37,640 nt of DNA, taken from positions 2,290,383-2,328,022 of the forward strand of contig NZ_HF570958.1 of the NCBI RefSeq assembly GCF_001046855.1. Direction: 5' to 3'. Below, piece by piece: positions 1-8,560 of this stretch (positions are counted from its first letter, which is position 1; each line of letters starts with the position of its first letter). The notes below the pieces were generated by a model. It was given only the letters and a program-made list of their open reading frames with translations. It had not been told where the DNA came from and made no database searches. The position numbers and the translations under genes were made by a program. This DNA is from Nostocoides japonicum T1-X7 (GTDB lineage Bacteria > Actinomycetota > Actinomycetes > Actinomycetales > Dermatophilaceae).

Positions 1-104
1 CCCGCGACGGCGGCGCCGGCCGCAGCCCCTGCCGCGGCCACTGCCGCGCCGTGGAGGAAGCCGCGGCGGCCGAGCGCCGGTTCGCGCGGTGCGTCGGCCG
101 TCAT
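1..104 (-). CDS. efeB: EfeB, Dyp-type heme peroxidase (N-terminal fragment)
   Basis: Only the first 34 codons lie in the window; the gene runs off the left edge. The start is the ATG at 104-102, which overlaps the efeO stop as ATGA, so the two are translationally coupled. The peptide begins MTADAPREPALGRRGFL and continues into a long Ala/Gly hydrophobic stretch. This is a twin-arginine (RRGFL) export signal, as expected for the periplasmic-type deferrochelatase/peroxidase EfeB. The peroxidase domain itself is not visible, so the assignment rests on the Tat signal plus its position directly after efeO. Confidence 0.8.
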   Translation of the reverse strand, partial: MTADAPREPALGRRGFLHGAAVAAAGAAAGAAVA

Positions 105-1267
105 GACGGCCCCCTTCGTGGCTCGAGGACGGTGGCCACCGAGGACAGCAGCTCGGCGAGGCTGCTGAGGTCGGCGTCGACGCGCTCGCGCTGGGGCCGG
201 GTCAGCGCCTCGAGCGCCGGCCACGTTCCGTCGGGTCCGCGCAGCGCGGCGAGGTCCGAGCGGGCCTGGGCCAGCGCCGCGTCGATGGCGGGGGTCTGCG
301 GGTCGCGGGGCGCGAGGAGCGGGTGGACGATGCCCAGCGTGGTCCGGGTGCCGGCGAGGTTCGCGTCGACGGTGGCCAGGTTGGAGTGGCTGCCGTAGTC
401 GGTCGTGCCGGTGAGCTCGAACTGCACGGCGTTCTCGGTGATCTCGTGGGACCGGAGGCCGATCTGCAGCGGGTCGATCTGCTGCGTCGCGAAGAAGTGG
501 CCGAGGGCGTCGACCGAGCTCGCGAGGGTGTGGGCCGGCTTCCGGAGGCTGCTCATGGATGCGCCGTGCCACAGGCCGTACTCGAGGCGGTGGAAGCCCG
601 CCCACGACGGGTCGTGCACACCGCGAGGCAGCCCGTCGGCCGTGCCGTTGATCTGCGCGTCGTAGTCGCCGAAGGCGTCGTATGCGGCGCCGAGCCGCTC
701 GTAGGCGAGGTGCGCGGGCAGCCAGCGCGCCTCCGCCTCCCCGCGGTCCCCCGCGTCGATGCTGGCCTGCAACCCGGAGACCGCACGAGCCAGGCCCGGC
801 AGTTGCCCGCTGACGTACCGCTCGTACCGCTTGGTCGCCGGGATGAGCTGGGCCTGGGTGATCGGGAGGACCGCCGGTGTCGTGCCCTTGGCGGTGCCGC
901 CGATCGTCACGGTCGGGCCCATGACCATCGGCTCGTCGTCCATCGCGCACCGGAACTGGTAGCGGCCCGCGCCGAGGTCGACGTCGAGGGTCGTCCGCGT
1001 GCCGGGCCCGAGCGGCTCGACGTCGGCGTAGATCGCTCCGGTCGCCGCGTCGGCGAGCTGGGCCTCCCCGGCACGCGAGTCGGTGTTGCTCATCACGAAG
1101 TGCTGCGGACCCGCTGCGGGGTGCTCCCACCCGGTGCCGCACCTGCTGACGGACACCGCGATCGTCGGCCCGGACGCCCTGCCCGCATCGCTCTTCGTGC
1201 ATCCGGCGAGAGCCCCCAGGGCCAGACCGACCACCGCGAGGCGCGCCATGAGAGGGGCCGGCCGCAT
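101..1267 (-). CDS. efeO: EfeO-type iron uptake lipoprotein (cupredoxin-like + M75/imelysin domain)
   Basis: Binds iron outside the membrane for the EfeUOB ferrous/ferric uptake system. From the chosen ATG the product is 388 aa. It has a lipoprotein signal with lipobox LAGC (Cys about 23), then a cupredoxin-like domain of about 100 residues with the conserved Cys pair (about 43 and 107). An all-helical M75 domain follows, with the metal-site motif HRLEY (H226, E229), matching the HxxE hallmark. Alternative in-frame ATGs at 1279 and 1249 are possible; none has a strong Shine-Dalgarno. The stop overlaps the efeB start (ATGA). An EfeU permease gene is not directly upstream, unlike the common efeUOB order, so the channel subunit must be elsewhere or differently arranged. 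Confidence 0.88.
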   Translation of the reverse strand: MRPAPLMARLAVVGLALGALAGCTKSDAGRASGPTIAVSVSRCGTGWEHPAAGPQHFVMSNTDSRAGEAQLADAATGAIYADVEPLGPGTRTTLDVDLGAGRYQFRCAMDDEPMVMGPTVTIGGTAKGTTPAVLPITQAQLIPATKRYERYVSGQLPGLARAVSGLQASIDAGDRGEAEARWLPAHLAYERLGAAYDAFGDYDAQINGTADGLPRGVHDPSWAGFHRLEYGLWHGASMSSLRKPAHTLASSVDALGHFFATQQIDPLQIGLRSHEITENAVQFELTGTTDYGSHSNLATVDANLAGTRTTLGIVHPLLAPRDPQTPAIDAALAQARSDLAALRGPDGTWPALEALTRPQRERVDADLSSLAELLSSVATVLEPRRGPS

Positions 1268-1356
1268 GGGTCGGAGCATAGCCAGGGTGCCGCCCATCGG
1301 CAGGTCGGGAGACGTCGGCGTCGCGACGACCGGGTGGACCGGCGACCGCCCGCGGC

Positions 1357-1758
1357 TCAGTCGAGCCGGTAGTCCAGCACCAGCGGCATGAACGGGTAGT
1401 CGGCGTGGGTGGACTCGCTCGCGCAGCTGCCGGCGATCCCGGCCAGCCCACCCGTGCCGGATCCCGGGACGATACCCATCCGTCCCGTGGCGGTCGCGCC
1501 GTCGTAGTGGCCGTCCCCGCGGAGCACGAAGGAGCCGCTGCGGCCGTCCAGCTCGCCGGACAGGCGCAGCAGCGTCACGTAGGCGCTCGTCCCGTCCGGG
1601 CGGTAGAAGGCGAGCATCTCGGCCGTGCCGGACGACAGCCCGTCCCCTCCGTCGCGAAGGAGCACGTGGGCATGCGTCGTCCGGCCTCCGTCGTCGAGGT
1701 CCTCGACCGGGGACTCGGTCCACTCCTCGATGCGCAGCCTGGTCGCCAGGGTCGTCAT
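1357..1758 (-). CDS. DUF3224 family protein
   Basis: 133-aa cytosolic protein beginning MTTLATRLRIEEW. The pattern is that of DUF3224, a small beta-barrel family of unknown function: an early 'W-E/D' segment, then alternating strands with GSGTGGLAGIAGS near residue 100 and a final YPFMPLVLDY-type strand. It starts at the ATG 1758-1756; the frame is open further upstream but that part has no coding character. It lies about 90 nt upstream of efeO on the same strand and could be co-transcribed, with no evident functional tie to iron. It is divergent from the riboswitch-controlled gene to its right. Confidence 0.75.
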   Translation of the reverse strand: MTTLATRLRIEEWTESPVEDLDDGGRTTHAHVLLRDGGDGLSSGTAEMLAFYRPDGTSAYVTLLRLSGELDGRSGSFVLRGDGHYDGATATGRMGIVPGSGTGGLAGIAGSCASESTHADYPFMPLVLDYRLD

Positions 1759-1849
1759 CCGGCCAACGTAGGAGCACCTCATGGGCCGGTCAAGGGGCCC
1801 ATCGACCGGGGGGCTCACCGACCGGACCCCATTGACCACGGCATACGTC

Positions 1850-2025
1850 CGACCTAGGCTCGCAGAAGCGTCACAGAACCGGGAAGTCGGTGCGACTCCG
1901 ACACGGTCCTCGCCACTGTGACCGGGGAGCCGACGCCCGACAACCGCCACTGGGTCCGAGTCATCCAAGACCTGGGAAGGCAGGGCCGAGGTGGTGATCC
2001 GGGAGTCAGGAGACCGACTGTGGCG
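1850..2025 (+). promoter_or_regulatory. Cobalamin (B12) riboswitch aptamer
   Basis: The conserved blocks of the AdoCbl riboswitch occur in order. A GGGAAGTCGGTGCGACTCCGAC-like segment (1881-1902) is followed by the GCCACTGT block (1912-1919), a CCACTGGGTCC repeat-like segment (about 1947-1957), GGGAAGGC (about 1975-1982) and the B12 box AGTCAGGAGACCG at 2004-2016. It ends about 45 nt before the start codon of the GcvT-family gene at 2063. The ribosome binding site is close enough for translational or terminator-based control. Known riboswitches of this class switch expression off when cobalamin is abundant. The exact P1 boundaries are estimated. Confidence 0.9.
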
Positions 2026-2062
2026 TCCGATGGTTCGTCGATCCACGAGAGATGGAGTCGCC

Positions 2063-3391
2063 ATGGCCCAGGAGCCTGCGCACCGCTGGGCGGACAATGT
2101 TCCGTCCGTCGACCAGTCCGACCGGCTGGTCCCGATCAACCTCCGGCAGTCCGGGCCGACACCGGTCGAGCTGCTCATCTCGACCCGCATCCGCAAGTCG
2201 CCCTACTGGCACCTGTCCGTCGCGGCCGGCTGCTGGCGCGCCGAGGTGTACAACCGCGTCTACCACCCGCGCGGCTACGTGCGCCCCGAGGACGGCGGCA
2301 CGATGGTCGAGTACGACGCGCTCGTCAACCATGTGACGCTCTGGAATGTCGCCGTGGAGCGCCAGATCCGCGTGTCCGGCCCGGACGCCGAGGCCTTCGT
2401 CGACTTCGTCATCACCCGGGACGCCACGCGGATCCCCCCGATGCGGGCCCGCTACGTCATCCTCTGCAACGACAAGGGCGGCATCCTCAACGATCCCGTC
2501 CTGCTGCGCCTCTCGAAGGACGAGTTCTGGTTCAGCCTCTCCGACTCCGACCTCATGTTCTGGCTCCAGGGCGTCAACGTCGGTCGCCGGTTCGACGTCG
2601 ACATCGCGGAGATCGACGTGTGTCCCGTGCAGATCCAGGGGCCGAAGTCGGAGGCGCTCATGGTCGACCTCCTCGGACCGGAGCTCGCCGAGCTCCCGTC
2701 GTACGGGCTTCTCGAGGGCGAGGTCGCCGGCCACCCGGTCGTCGTGTCGCAGACCGGCTTCACGGGCGAGAAGGGCTACGAGATCTACCTGCGCGACGCG
2801 ACGCTCCACGCCGAGGACCTGTGGAACGCCATCCTCGAGGCGGGAAAGCCGCACCAGCTCGCGGTCATCGCCCCGGCGCACCACCGACGGATCGCCGCCG
2901 GGATCCTGTCCTGGGGGCAGGACATGGACGCCGAGACCTTGCCCTTCCAGGTGAACCTCGGCTACCAGGTCCCCCGGAGCAAGGCGGCCGACTACGTCGG
3001 GAAGGCTGCCCTGGAGGCCGCGAGGGAGCAGATCGAGGCCGGCGACCCGCCCTACGTCCACACCCTCGTCGGCCTCCGGCTCGGCGGCTCGCCCATCGAC
3101 GAGTACGCCCCCGACTTCTGGCTGGTCAGCGAGACCCCCGAGAGCGATCCGGTCGGCTACGTCACCTCGCCGTGGTACTCCCCGGAGCTGGGGACCAACA
3201 TCGCCATGGCGCACGTTCCGATCGGCCTCTCCGCGCTCGGCACCGAGCTGTCCGTCCACCTTCCCGACCGGTATGCCGACAGCCCCGGCCGGCCGGTCGC
3301 GGCGACGGTCGTCGAGATGCCGTTCCGGCCGTCGGTCAACCCGAACACCCGAGAGCGGCTCCGCGAGAAGGGCCTCGACGCGGCATCCTGA
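2063..3391 (+). CDS. GcvT/DmdA-like folate-dependent demethylase (aminomethyltransferase family), B12-riboswitch controlled
   Basis: 442-aa GcvT-fold protein. The N-terminal half carries a run typical of DMSP demethylase DmdA and relatives: YNRVYHPRGY (about 57-66), LWNVAVERQI (about 94-103), RYVILCNDKGGILNDPVLLRL, FWFSLSDSDLMFW and VQIQGPKSEALM. A GcvT C-terminal barrel follows (GYVTSPWYSPELGTNIAMA). Such enzymes move a methyl or methylene group from a small substrate to tetrahydrofolate. The start is ATG 2063 with GGAG at 2054-2057; an upstream in-frame start would lie inside the riboswitch. No GcvH/GcvP or transporter genes adjoin, so the substrate is unknown: DMSP, a methoxy-aromatic or a methylated amine are all possible. 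Control by B12 suggests use when cobalamin is scarce. Confidence 0.85.
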   Translation: MAQEPAHRWADNVPSVDQSDRLVPINLRQSGPTPVELLISTRIRKSPYWHLSVAAGCWRAEVYNRVYHPRGYVRPEDGGTMVEYDALVNHVTLWNVAVERQIRVSGPDAEAFVDFVITRDATRIPPMRARYVILCNDKGGILNDPVLLRLSKDEFWFSLSDSDLMFWLQGVNVGRRFDVDIAEIDVCPVQIQGPKSEALMVDLLGPELAELPSYGLLEGEVAGHPVVVSQTGFTGEKGYEIYLRDATLHAEDLWNAILEAGKPHQLAVIAPAHHRRIAAGILSWGQDMDAETLPFQVNLGYQVPRSKAADYVGKAALEAAREQIEAGDPPYVHTLVGLRLGGSPIDEYAPDFWLVSETPESDPVGYVTSPWYSPELGTNIAMAHVPIGLSALGTELSVHLPDRYADSPGRPVAATVVEMPFRPSVNPNTRERLREKGLDAAS

Positions 3392-3431
3392 GCCGTCGGC
3401 CGGGTGGTCCTCGGCGCAGAGGTGGCGGTCC

Positions 3432-3899
3432 TCAGTAGAGGTACCGGTAGGCGACCGAATGCCCTTCGTCGGTCCCGTCCGGGGAGGTGTACATGTGCAG
3501 GTAGGAGTAGTCGACGCCGGGGCCGCCGAGGATGCAGTCGTTGCCCGGTCCTCCGGTCAGCTCGTCGTCGCCGGGGCCGCCGAGGATGGTGTCCCGCCCA
3601 CCGCCACCGTCGATGGTGTCGTTCCCGCCGAGTCCGATGATGAGGTCGTTGCCGCCGGTGCCGACGAGGGTGTCGTCACCCGAGGTGCCGATGATGACGT
3701 TGGTCCAGGGGAGGGCGCACGGCTTCACCGACGGCAGCTTCGCCGACGGCAGGATGCCCGAAAGCGGCTGGGCGGAGGCCGGAGACCGAGTCGTGGAGCC
3801 GGTCTCCGCGGCGTGTGCGGTCACCGGCGCAGCGACGAGCGCCGCTCCGGCGGCGATCGCGGCGAGGACGGGCAGGAGTCGGGTGCGGGTCGTGGTCAT
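3432..3899 (-). CDS. Small secreted RTX-like calcium-binding repeat protein
   Basis: 155 aa. The N-terminus is a Sec signal peptide ([23 protein letters not shown], cleavage near AHA-A). After a Ser/Pro-rich linker there are tandem nonapeptides of the GGxGxDxhx type ([54 protein letters not shown]), which form a calcium beta-roll. There is no enzymatic domain and two Cys, and the tail [21 protein letters not shown] is unique. The start ATG has GAAGGAA upstream. It is convergent with the GcvT-like gene. Its promoter region holds three 11-bp-spaced direct repeats, so it is a probable target of the adjacent SARP-type regulator. Function unknown; extracellular. Confidence 0.82.
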   Translation of the reverse strand: MTTTRTRLLPVLAAIAAGAALVAAPVTAHAAETGSTTRSPASAQPLSGILPSAKLPSVKPCALPWTNVIIGTSGDDTLVGTGGNDLIIGLGGNDTIDGGGGRDTILGGPGDDELTGGPGNDCILGGPGVDYSYLHMYTSPDGTDEGHSVAYRYLY

Positions 3900-3987
3900 G
3901 GCGATGGTTCCTTCTCTGGTGGTTCGAGCCGTCTGTCGTCGGCTCGATGGGGTCGGCCTCGTCTCGTCGAGGTCTCGTGCGGATGAG

Positions 3988-4016
3988 CGTGTCAGCGCCG
4001 CGTCAGCGTGGCGTCA
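3988..4016 (-). promoter_or_regulatory. SARP-type direct-repeat operator upstream of the RTX gene
   Basis: Read on the minus strand, three heptamers TGACGCC, TGACGCG and TGACACG start at 4016, 4005 and 3994. The period is exactly 11 bp with 4-nt spacers. SARP regulators bind heptameric direct repeats with this spacing. The block ends 88 nt before the RTX gene's ATG and overlaps the last codons and stop of the SARP-type gene itself (its TGA at 4005-4003 lies in the middle repeat). A near-identical site sits upstream of 7235-7753. Confidence 0.6.
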
Positions 4017-7000
4017 GTACGGGCGCGGGCGGCCGCGAGGCGCTCGCGACGCCGACGATCCGAGGGTCCGGCCCGGGCGCACCGATCTCGTCCATGGCCT
4101 GCCGCCACCGCTCGAACGCGCGCCGCGCCTCCCCGTGCCGGCCGGCCCGGAGCAGGCCGTTCACGAGGCGCCGGTGCACCTGCTCGTCATAGGGGTCGAC
4201 GGCCAGCAGCCGCACGAGGATGCCGAGGGTGTCGGGCGTCCGGCCCGCCTGGGCCTGCAGCGCGGCGAGCCGGCGGACCGACCGGACCCAGGCTGCGCGA
4301 ACCTCCTCGCGGAGGCCGTCGGCCCACTCCTCCGGCTCGTCCTCGAACGCCTCACCGCGGTACATGGCGTCGACGTGGGCCAGCACCTCCCGTGCCTCGT
4401 CGATGGCGCCGCCGTCGGCGAGCGCTGCGGCATGAGCGGCATCGCGCAGCACGAGGTCCGCGTCGAGGGCGACGGGGCCGAGGTTGAGTCGGATGCCGTG
4501 CTGGTCCGCCGTGATGAACCGGTCCGGCGGCCACGCCTTGGTCGGGTCGAGGACACCGCGGACCGCGGCGAGCAGGACCGACAGCCGGTGGCCGGTGCGG
4601 GCGGGGTCGTCGTCCGGCCAGAGCAGGTCGCACACCCGAGCCCGCGTCACGACGCGTCCCCGGTGAGCGGCGAGGATCTTGACGAGCGTCCGCGCCTGTC
4701 GTGAGCGCCAGGCCGGCAGGGGGACCTCGACGCCCTCGACGGTCACCGCGAACGGACCGAGGACACGGACGCCGACGACTCCGGCGCCGGCCTCGCCGTC
4801 GGTGACGCTTCCCCCGGGGACCGGTATGCCGAGCCGCCCGAGCGTCCGCGCGGCCTCGCGGGCGTGGGATCGTTCGGTGCCGTCGGCATCGGCCAGCCGG
4901 CCGATGAGCACCTCGACCCGGGCGACGGCCGGCTCGGCGCCACCGGCGGACCAGATCGACAGAGCCTCCCGCAGGGCCCGGCGGGCGCGAGCAGGGTCCT
5001 CGACCGCCGAGGACTGGAGCTCCAGGGCGTCCGCGAGCAGGTCCGCGGCCCGCTCCTCGCGGGCCGCGTCGACGGCCTGACCGGCGAGGTCGAGGGCTGC
5101 CGGACGGTCGCCGTGGGCGAGCGCGACCCGCCCGGCCGTCGTGAGGGCGATGGGTCGCACGTCGGGGGAGGCGATCCGCAGGGCCTCGCCGACCTGGTCG
5201 TCCGGGTCGTGCTCGGCCCCGCTGCCGGGGAGCAGGGCCAGGCCGCACAGGGCCGGCACGAGGAGCTGGGCGTCACCGGACTCCCGGGCCAGCTCGACCG
5301 CCTCGAGGTAGGCGGCCCGGCTCTGCTCCTCGTGGCCCAGCGCCCGGTGCACGTCCGCCATCCCGAGCAGCGGGAGGGCCGCACGGGCCGGGCCCAGCCT
5401 GCGGCACAGGGCCACCGAGCACTGGAGGTGCCACAGGGCCTCGTCGAGCGCGCCGACCCGGCCGAGCGCCTCGCCGAGGTTGTGGAGGGCGACGGCCTGC
5501 AGCCCCGGTGGGCAGGTCTGGCGTGCCATCCGCGCCGCCTCCCGGGCCGAGACGCAGGCTCGGTCGTAGCGGGCGCCGGCGAGGAGCAGCCACGTGCGGG
5601 CCGCGAGCACGCGGGTCGCCGTCATCGCGTCGTTCGCCGCCGTCGAGCAGCGGAGGGCCTCGTCGAGGTGCAGCTCGCTGAGGGTGCCTCGGCAGGTCCG
5701 GGACACCGCGAGATGCGCGACGCCGAGCATGCGTGCGTCGCCGAGCCGCTCGGCCACCTCGAGGCACCGCGCAGCGACCGGCTCCGCCTCGTCGTGGCGG
5801 CCGAGCATGGCGAGCACGTGGACCCGACAGGCCAGCCGGTCGACGACGTCCGCGCCGCATCGAGGCGTCGGCTCCGCGTCGAGCGGGTCCGGGCACCGGT
5901 CCAGCACCTCGAGCGCGTCGTCGAACTCCCCGCACATGTAGTGCAGGCCGGCGACCCTGACGGCGAGGGCAGCCGGCCACGACGTCGCATCGGCCTGGGC
6001 GACGAGGGGCGCGAACACCCGGCGTGCTCCGGCGGGGTCGCCGGAGATGCGCAACGCCTCGGCATACGTGCTCCGAAGCGGCTCCGGCGCATCGACGAGC
6101 GCGGTCCCGACGAACTCCTCGACGAGGCGGACGACCGGGCCGGCCTGGCCGTGGCGGACCATCTCCTCGCCTCGGTCGACGACGAGCCGCACGACGGCCT
6201 CGTGGTTCCCCGCGACGCCGTGGGCGCGGGCTGCCGGCAGCCATACGTCGTCGGCCTCGTGGGCCTGCGCGACGGTGACGGCGATGCGTGCCGGGGGCCG
6301 ACGGCAACCCTCGCGCAGGACGTGGGCGACGACGGGCACCATGACGACGTCGCTCGTCCGTCCGACGCCGCGCCGCCGGACGAGGACGCCGGTGCGGCAC
6401 AGCTGCTCGACCATCCCCGGCAGCCGGGTGCCGCCGAGCTCGGTGGCGAGCGCGTCGCATACGGACTGCGTGAGAGGGCCGTCGGCGTCGACGTGGGCCA
6501 GGGCCCGGAGCACCTCCTCGGCGCCCGACGGGAGGTCGGAGAGCACGGCGGTCCGGACCCAGTCCGCCGCCGGGGCACCGGGAGACGTCAGCGCGTCGAG
6601 GACGTCGGCCTGCGCGTCGCGGCCCAGCACGTCGCCGGCGAAGTGGACGAGCGCCGGCCAGCCCGCGGTCAGCTCGGCGACGCGCACAGCGGTCTCGGCG
6701 TCGGCGACCCCGGCGTCGTCGGCGAGCAGGCAGGCGGTCTCGTATGCCGTGAGCGCGAGGTCGGTCGCGGCGCGCTGGCAGACCCGCCCGGGCAGCCGGT
6801 CGCGCAGTGCCGTGCCGATCGGGAACCGCGAGGTGACGGCGACGCCGAGGCCCGGTCGCCGGGTGAGGAGGTCGGCGATGCGGGCGTGGTCGTCCGCGGC
6901 GACCCGGTGGAGGTCGTCGATGCCGAGCCACGGGACTTCCTCCGGGAGGCCCTCGGCCACGAGGGTCGGCGCCGACATGACGACGCCCGCGTCGGGGCAG

Positions 7001-7086
7001 TGGGCCGCGAGGAGCGCGGACTTGCCGTACCCGGCCGCGGCGGTGATGAGCAGGCGCGGGGGTGTCCTGTGGGGTGCTGCCGTCAC
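4003..7086 (-). CDS. Large SARP-type transcriptional regulator (MalT-like ATPase + TPR + C-terminal wHTH/BTAD)
   Basis: 1027 aa, GTG start. The N-terminus is a STAND/MalT-like NTPase with Walker A GYGKSALL (about 18-25) and Walker B-like [12 protein letters not shown] (about 50-61). A long alpha-helical TPR-like array fills the centre. From about residue 770 a winged helix of OmpR type ([13 protein letters not shown]...[30 protein letters not shown]) is joined to a bacterial transcriptional activator domain (YRGEAFEDE...[16 protein letters not shown]). The DNA-binding and BTAD parts sit at the C-terminus, the reverse of AfsR/SARP order. Flanking secreted-protein genes carry matching direct-repeat sites, so they are probable targets. 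No strong Shine-Dalgarno precedes the GTG, so the true start could differ. Confidence 0.85.
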   Translation of the reverse strand: MTAAPHRTPPRLLITAAAGYGKSALLAAHCPDAGVVMSAPTLVAEGLPEEVPWLGIDDLHRVAADDHARIADLLTRRPGLGVAVTSRFPIGTALRDRLPGRVCQRAATDLALTAYETACLLADDAGVADAETAVRVAELTAGWPALVHFAGDVLGRDAQADVLDALTSPGAPAADWVRTAVLSDLPSGAEEVLRALAHVDADGPLTQSVCDALATELGGTRLPGMVEQLCRTGVLVRRRGVGRTSDVVMVPVVAHVLREGCRRPPARIAVTVAQAHEADDVWLPAARAHGVAGNHEAVVRLVVDRGEEMVRHGQAGPVVRLVEEFVGTALVDAPEPLRSTYAEALRISGDPAGARRVFAPLVAQADATSWPAALAVRVAGLHYMCGEFDDALEVLDRCPDPLDAEPTPRCGADVVDRLACRVHVLAMLGRHDEAEPVAARCLEVAERLGDARMLGVAHLAVSRTCRGTLSELHLDEALRCSTAANDAMTATRVLAARTWLLLAGARYDRACVSAREAARMARQTCPPGLQAVALHNLGEALGRVGALDEALWHLQCSVALCRRLGPARAALPLLGMADVHRALGHEEQSRAAYLEAVELARESGDAQLLVPALCGLALLPGSGAEHDPDDQVGEALRIASPDVRPIALTTAGRVALAHGDRPAALDLAGQAVDAAREERAADLLADALELQSSAVEDPARARRALREALSIWSAGGAEPAVARVEVLIGRLADADGTERSHAREAARTLGRLGIPVPGGSVTDGEAGAGVVGVRVLGPFAVTVEGVEVPLPAWRSRQARTLVKILAAHRGRVVTRARVCDLLWPDDDPARTGHRLSVLLAAVRGVLDPTKAWPPDRFITADQHGIRLNLGPVALDADLVLRDAAHAAALADGGAIDEAREVLAHVDAMYRGEAFEDEPEEWADGLREEVRAAWVRSVRRLAALQAQAGRTPDTLGILVRLLAVDPYDEQVHRRLVNGLLRAGRHGEARRAFERWRQAMDEIGAPGPDPRIVGVASASRPPAPVLTPR

Positions 7087-7160
7087 GCAGTGCAGAGGGA
7101 TTCCGGGCCGATGTGATACACGGGCTCATGGTGCGTGCCGGCGACGATGGGTGTGGAGCG

Positions 7161-7208
7161 CGCGCCGAAGGGCCCCACGGCGGGTATGCCGTGGGGCCCT
7201 TCGGCGCG
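7161..7208 (-). terminator. Long perfect hairpin, probable terminator of the secreted-protein gene
   Basis: A 21-bp perfect inverted repeat: arm 7161-7181 (CGCGCCGAAGGGCCCCACGG...) pairs with 7188-7208, with a 6-nt loop GGGTAT. It begins about 26 nt after the stop of the minus-strand gene at 7235 and lies before the GTG of the SARP-type gene at 7086. There is no U-tract, which is common for actinobacterial hairpin terminators. It would insulate the regulator gene from its upstream neighbour. Confidence 0.75.
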
Positions 7209-7234
7209 ACAGGTGCGTCCGGCTGGTGCTCCGC

Positions 7235-7753
7235 TCACCACCAGATGGTCGTCGGGGTCGTCAGCTCGGCCTTGCTCCACCCGCCGGTGACCGGGCCGCT
7301 CGTCACGCGGAACTTCACGCTCTGGTACATCTCCTCGTTGCCGTCGGTGTCGGTACGGGGCAGGGTGCCGCGGACGTCGACGGTCTTGGTTCCACCGGCC
7401 GTGCCGAACGATCGGGTCGTCGTCGCCGTCCCGATGAGGTCGTCGTCGGCGTTGTTGACGCCGTTGGCGTCGACATCGCCCTTGCGCCCGGCGAGGTCCT
7501 GGTCGTACGTCGTCGTCTTCACCTCGACGCTGAGCCCGGAGGCCGACGCTCCGCACGTCACGTCGTAGGAGTAGTAGACGTAGGGCGTGTTCGAGGCGTC
7601 GTAGGTGCCCCGGAACTCCGCCGCCTTCGGGCTGACGGTGCAGCCGTCCTTCGTCGTCGACGCGTGGGCCGGCAGGGCGAGCCCGATCGGCACCGCCGCG
7701 GTGGCGACGGCGACGAGGGACAGCCTGCTCATCCGGCTCAGGGTGTGGTTCAT
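7235..7753 (-). CDS. Secreted protein of unknown function
   Basis: 172 aa, starting at the ATG with a strong GGAGGAAGACC Shine-Dalgarno immediately upstream. The signal peptide MNHTLSRMSRLSLVAVATAAVPIGLALPAHA ends in an AHA-S cleavage site. The mature domain of about 140 residues has two Cys (DGCTVSP, YDVTCG) likely disulfide-bonded. It is rich in Thr, Asp and beta-strand patterns (VYYSYDVTC, VKFRVTSG, TTIWW at the end), suggesting an Ig-like or jelly-roll extracellular fold. No family recognised. Its upstream region holds two TGACGCC repeats at 11-bp spacing, so it is probably co-regulated with the RTX gene. A long hairpin lies just downstream. Confidence 0.75.
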   Translation of the reverse strand: MNHTLSRMSRLSLVAVATAAVPIGLALPAHASTTKDGCTVSPKAAEFRGTYDASNTPYVYYSYDVTCGASASGLSVEVKTTTYDQDLAGRKGDVDANGVNNADDDLIGTATTTRSFGTAGGTKTVDVRGTLPRTDTDGNEEMYQSVKFRVTSGPVTGGWSKAELTTPTTIWW

Positions 7754-7841
7754 GGTCTTCCTCCATCGGTGGGGCGGTCGTCCGGACCGCCGGTCCATGT
7801 CGGCCACGGGCGTGGGCGACATGGACGACGATGGGGGAGGG

Positions 7842-7859
7842 GCGTCATCGTGGCGTCAG
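7842..7859 (-). promoter_or_regulatory. SARP-type direct-repeat operator upstream of the secreted-protein gene
   Basis: On the minus strand two TGACGCC heptamers start at 7859 and 7848, exactly 11 bp apart. The segment GTACTGACGCCACG is identical to the site at 4007-4020. The last repeat ends 88 nt before the ATG at 7753, the same distance as in the RTX gene, which has one repeat more. This strongly suggests one regulator for both. Confidence 0.6.
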
Positions 7860-7893
7860 TACACGGTCCGACGAAGCCGGTCCGGCCCACTGG

Positions 7894-8454
7894 TCAGACG
7901 CGGTCGAGGACCGCCTGCAGGGGCTTGGGCACCCGGCCGGGCTCGAGGGCTCCGACGAGCAGCTCGGCATACCGCGCCTTGCGTCCCGACCGGACCCCGA
8001 CGAAGCGGTGGAGCACGGCCTGTCTCGACCAGTCGCGCTGCGCCGGCATGCGCGCGAGGAGCCGGAGGGAGCGTGCCTCACCGGCGGCCTCGATGACGGC
8101 TTCGACCGCCTCGCAGCCGTGCGCGCGGATGAGCTCGTCCTCGAGGTCCGCCGAGCAGGAGAAGAAGCCCAGCCGTTCGAGCCCGTCGTCGGTCGGCGCG
8201 GCGGTCAGACCCGCGGCGGCCAGTCCGTGGCGGAGCGCGGGCTCCTCGGGGGCGTCGTACAGCCCGACGAGCGGGACGTCGAGCCCGTGCGGTCCGTACC
8301 GCGCGGCGAACGCTCGCGTGTTGGTGATCCCGCCCATCGGGACGACCCGGACCCCCTCCGCGGTGAGGTCACGCCCCTGCCGCCGGGCCGCGGCATACAG
8401 CGCGATCCGGTCGCTGGTGCCCTCGACGAGGACGACGGTGCGAGGCAGGGTCAC
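7894..8454 (-). CDS. TOPRIM-domain protein (OLD-nuclease-like)
   Basis: 186 aa from the GTG at 8454-8452. The N-terminus TVVLVEGTSDRIAL is the TOPRIM metal-site strand (catalytic Glu in VEG). GLYDAPEE corresponds to the second acidic motif (DxD/E), and the helix LEDELI fits the OLD-family TOPRIM. There is no ATPase domain, so this is a standalone TOPRIM protein, perhaps a nuclease or phosphotransfer enzyme. A longer frame reaches 8601, but its Arg/Pro-rich extension looks non-coding; a GTG at 8457 is equally possible. It lies downstream of a TetR gene on the same strand. Function unproven. Confidence 0.65.
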   Translation of the reverse strand: MTLPRTVVLVEGTSDRIALYAAARRQGRDLTAEGVRVVPMGGITNTRAFAARYGPHGLDVPLVGLYDAPEEPALRHGLAAAGLTAAPTDDGLERLGFFSCSADLEDELIRAHGCEAVEAVIEAAGEARSLRLLARMPAQRDWSRQAVLHRFVGVRSGRKARYAELLVGALEPGRVPKPLQAVLDRV

Positions 8455-8560
8455 CACTCCAGTGAGCGACAGCGGTATGCCGGCGGTCAACCGAGATTCC
8501 GGCCGACCGACCTCGCCGCGGCGCCGCGGGCGAGGAGCCCGCTCGCGCCGGACGGCGTCG

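Noticed and set aside
1991..2062. Upstream start for the GcvT-like protein at 1991
   Set aside because: The added residues would be encoded by the riboswitch B12-box region, and the ATG at 2063 has its own GGAG site.
2006..3259. A 417-codon minus-strand frame opposite the GcvT-like gene
   Set aside because: Composition is a mirror of the real gene, with no domain, and it would overlap the riboswitch.
4864..7116. A 750-codon plus-strand frame opposite the SARP-type gene
   Set aside because: Antisense shadow caused by high GC at third positions. No recognisable domains, whereas the minus strand shows Walker, TPR, wHTH and BTAD features.
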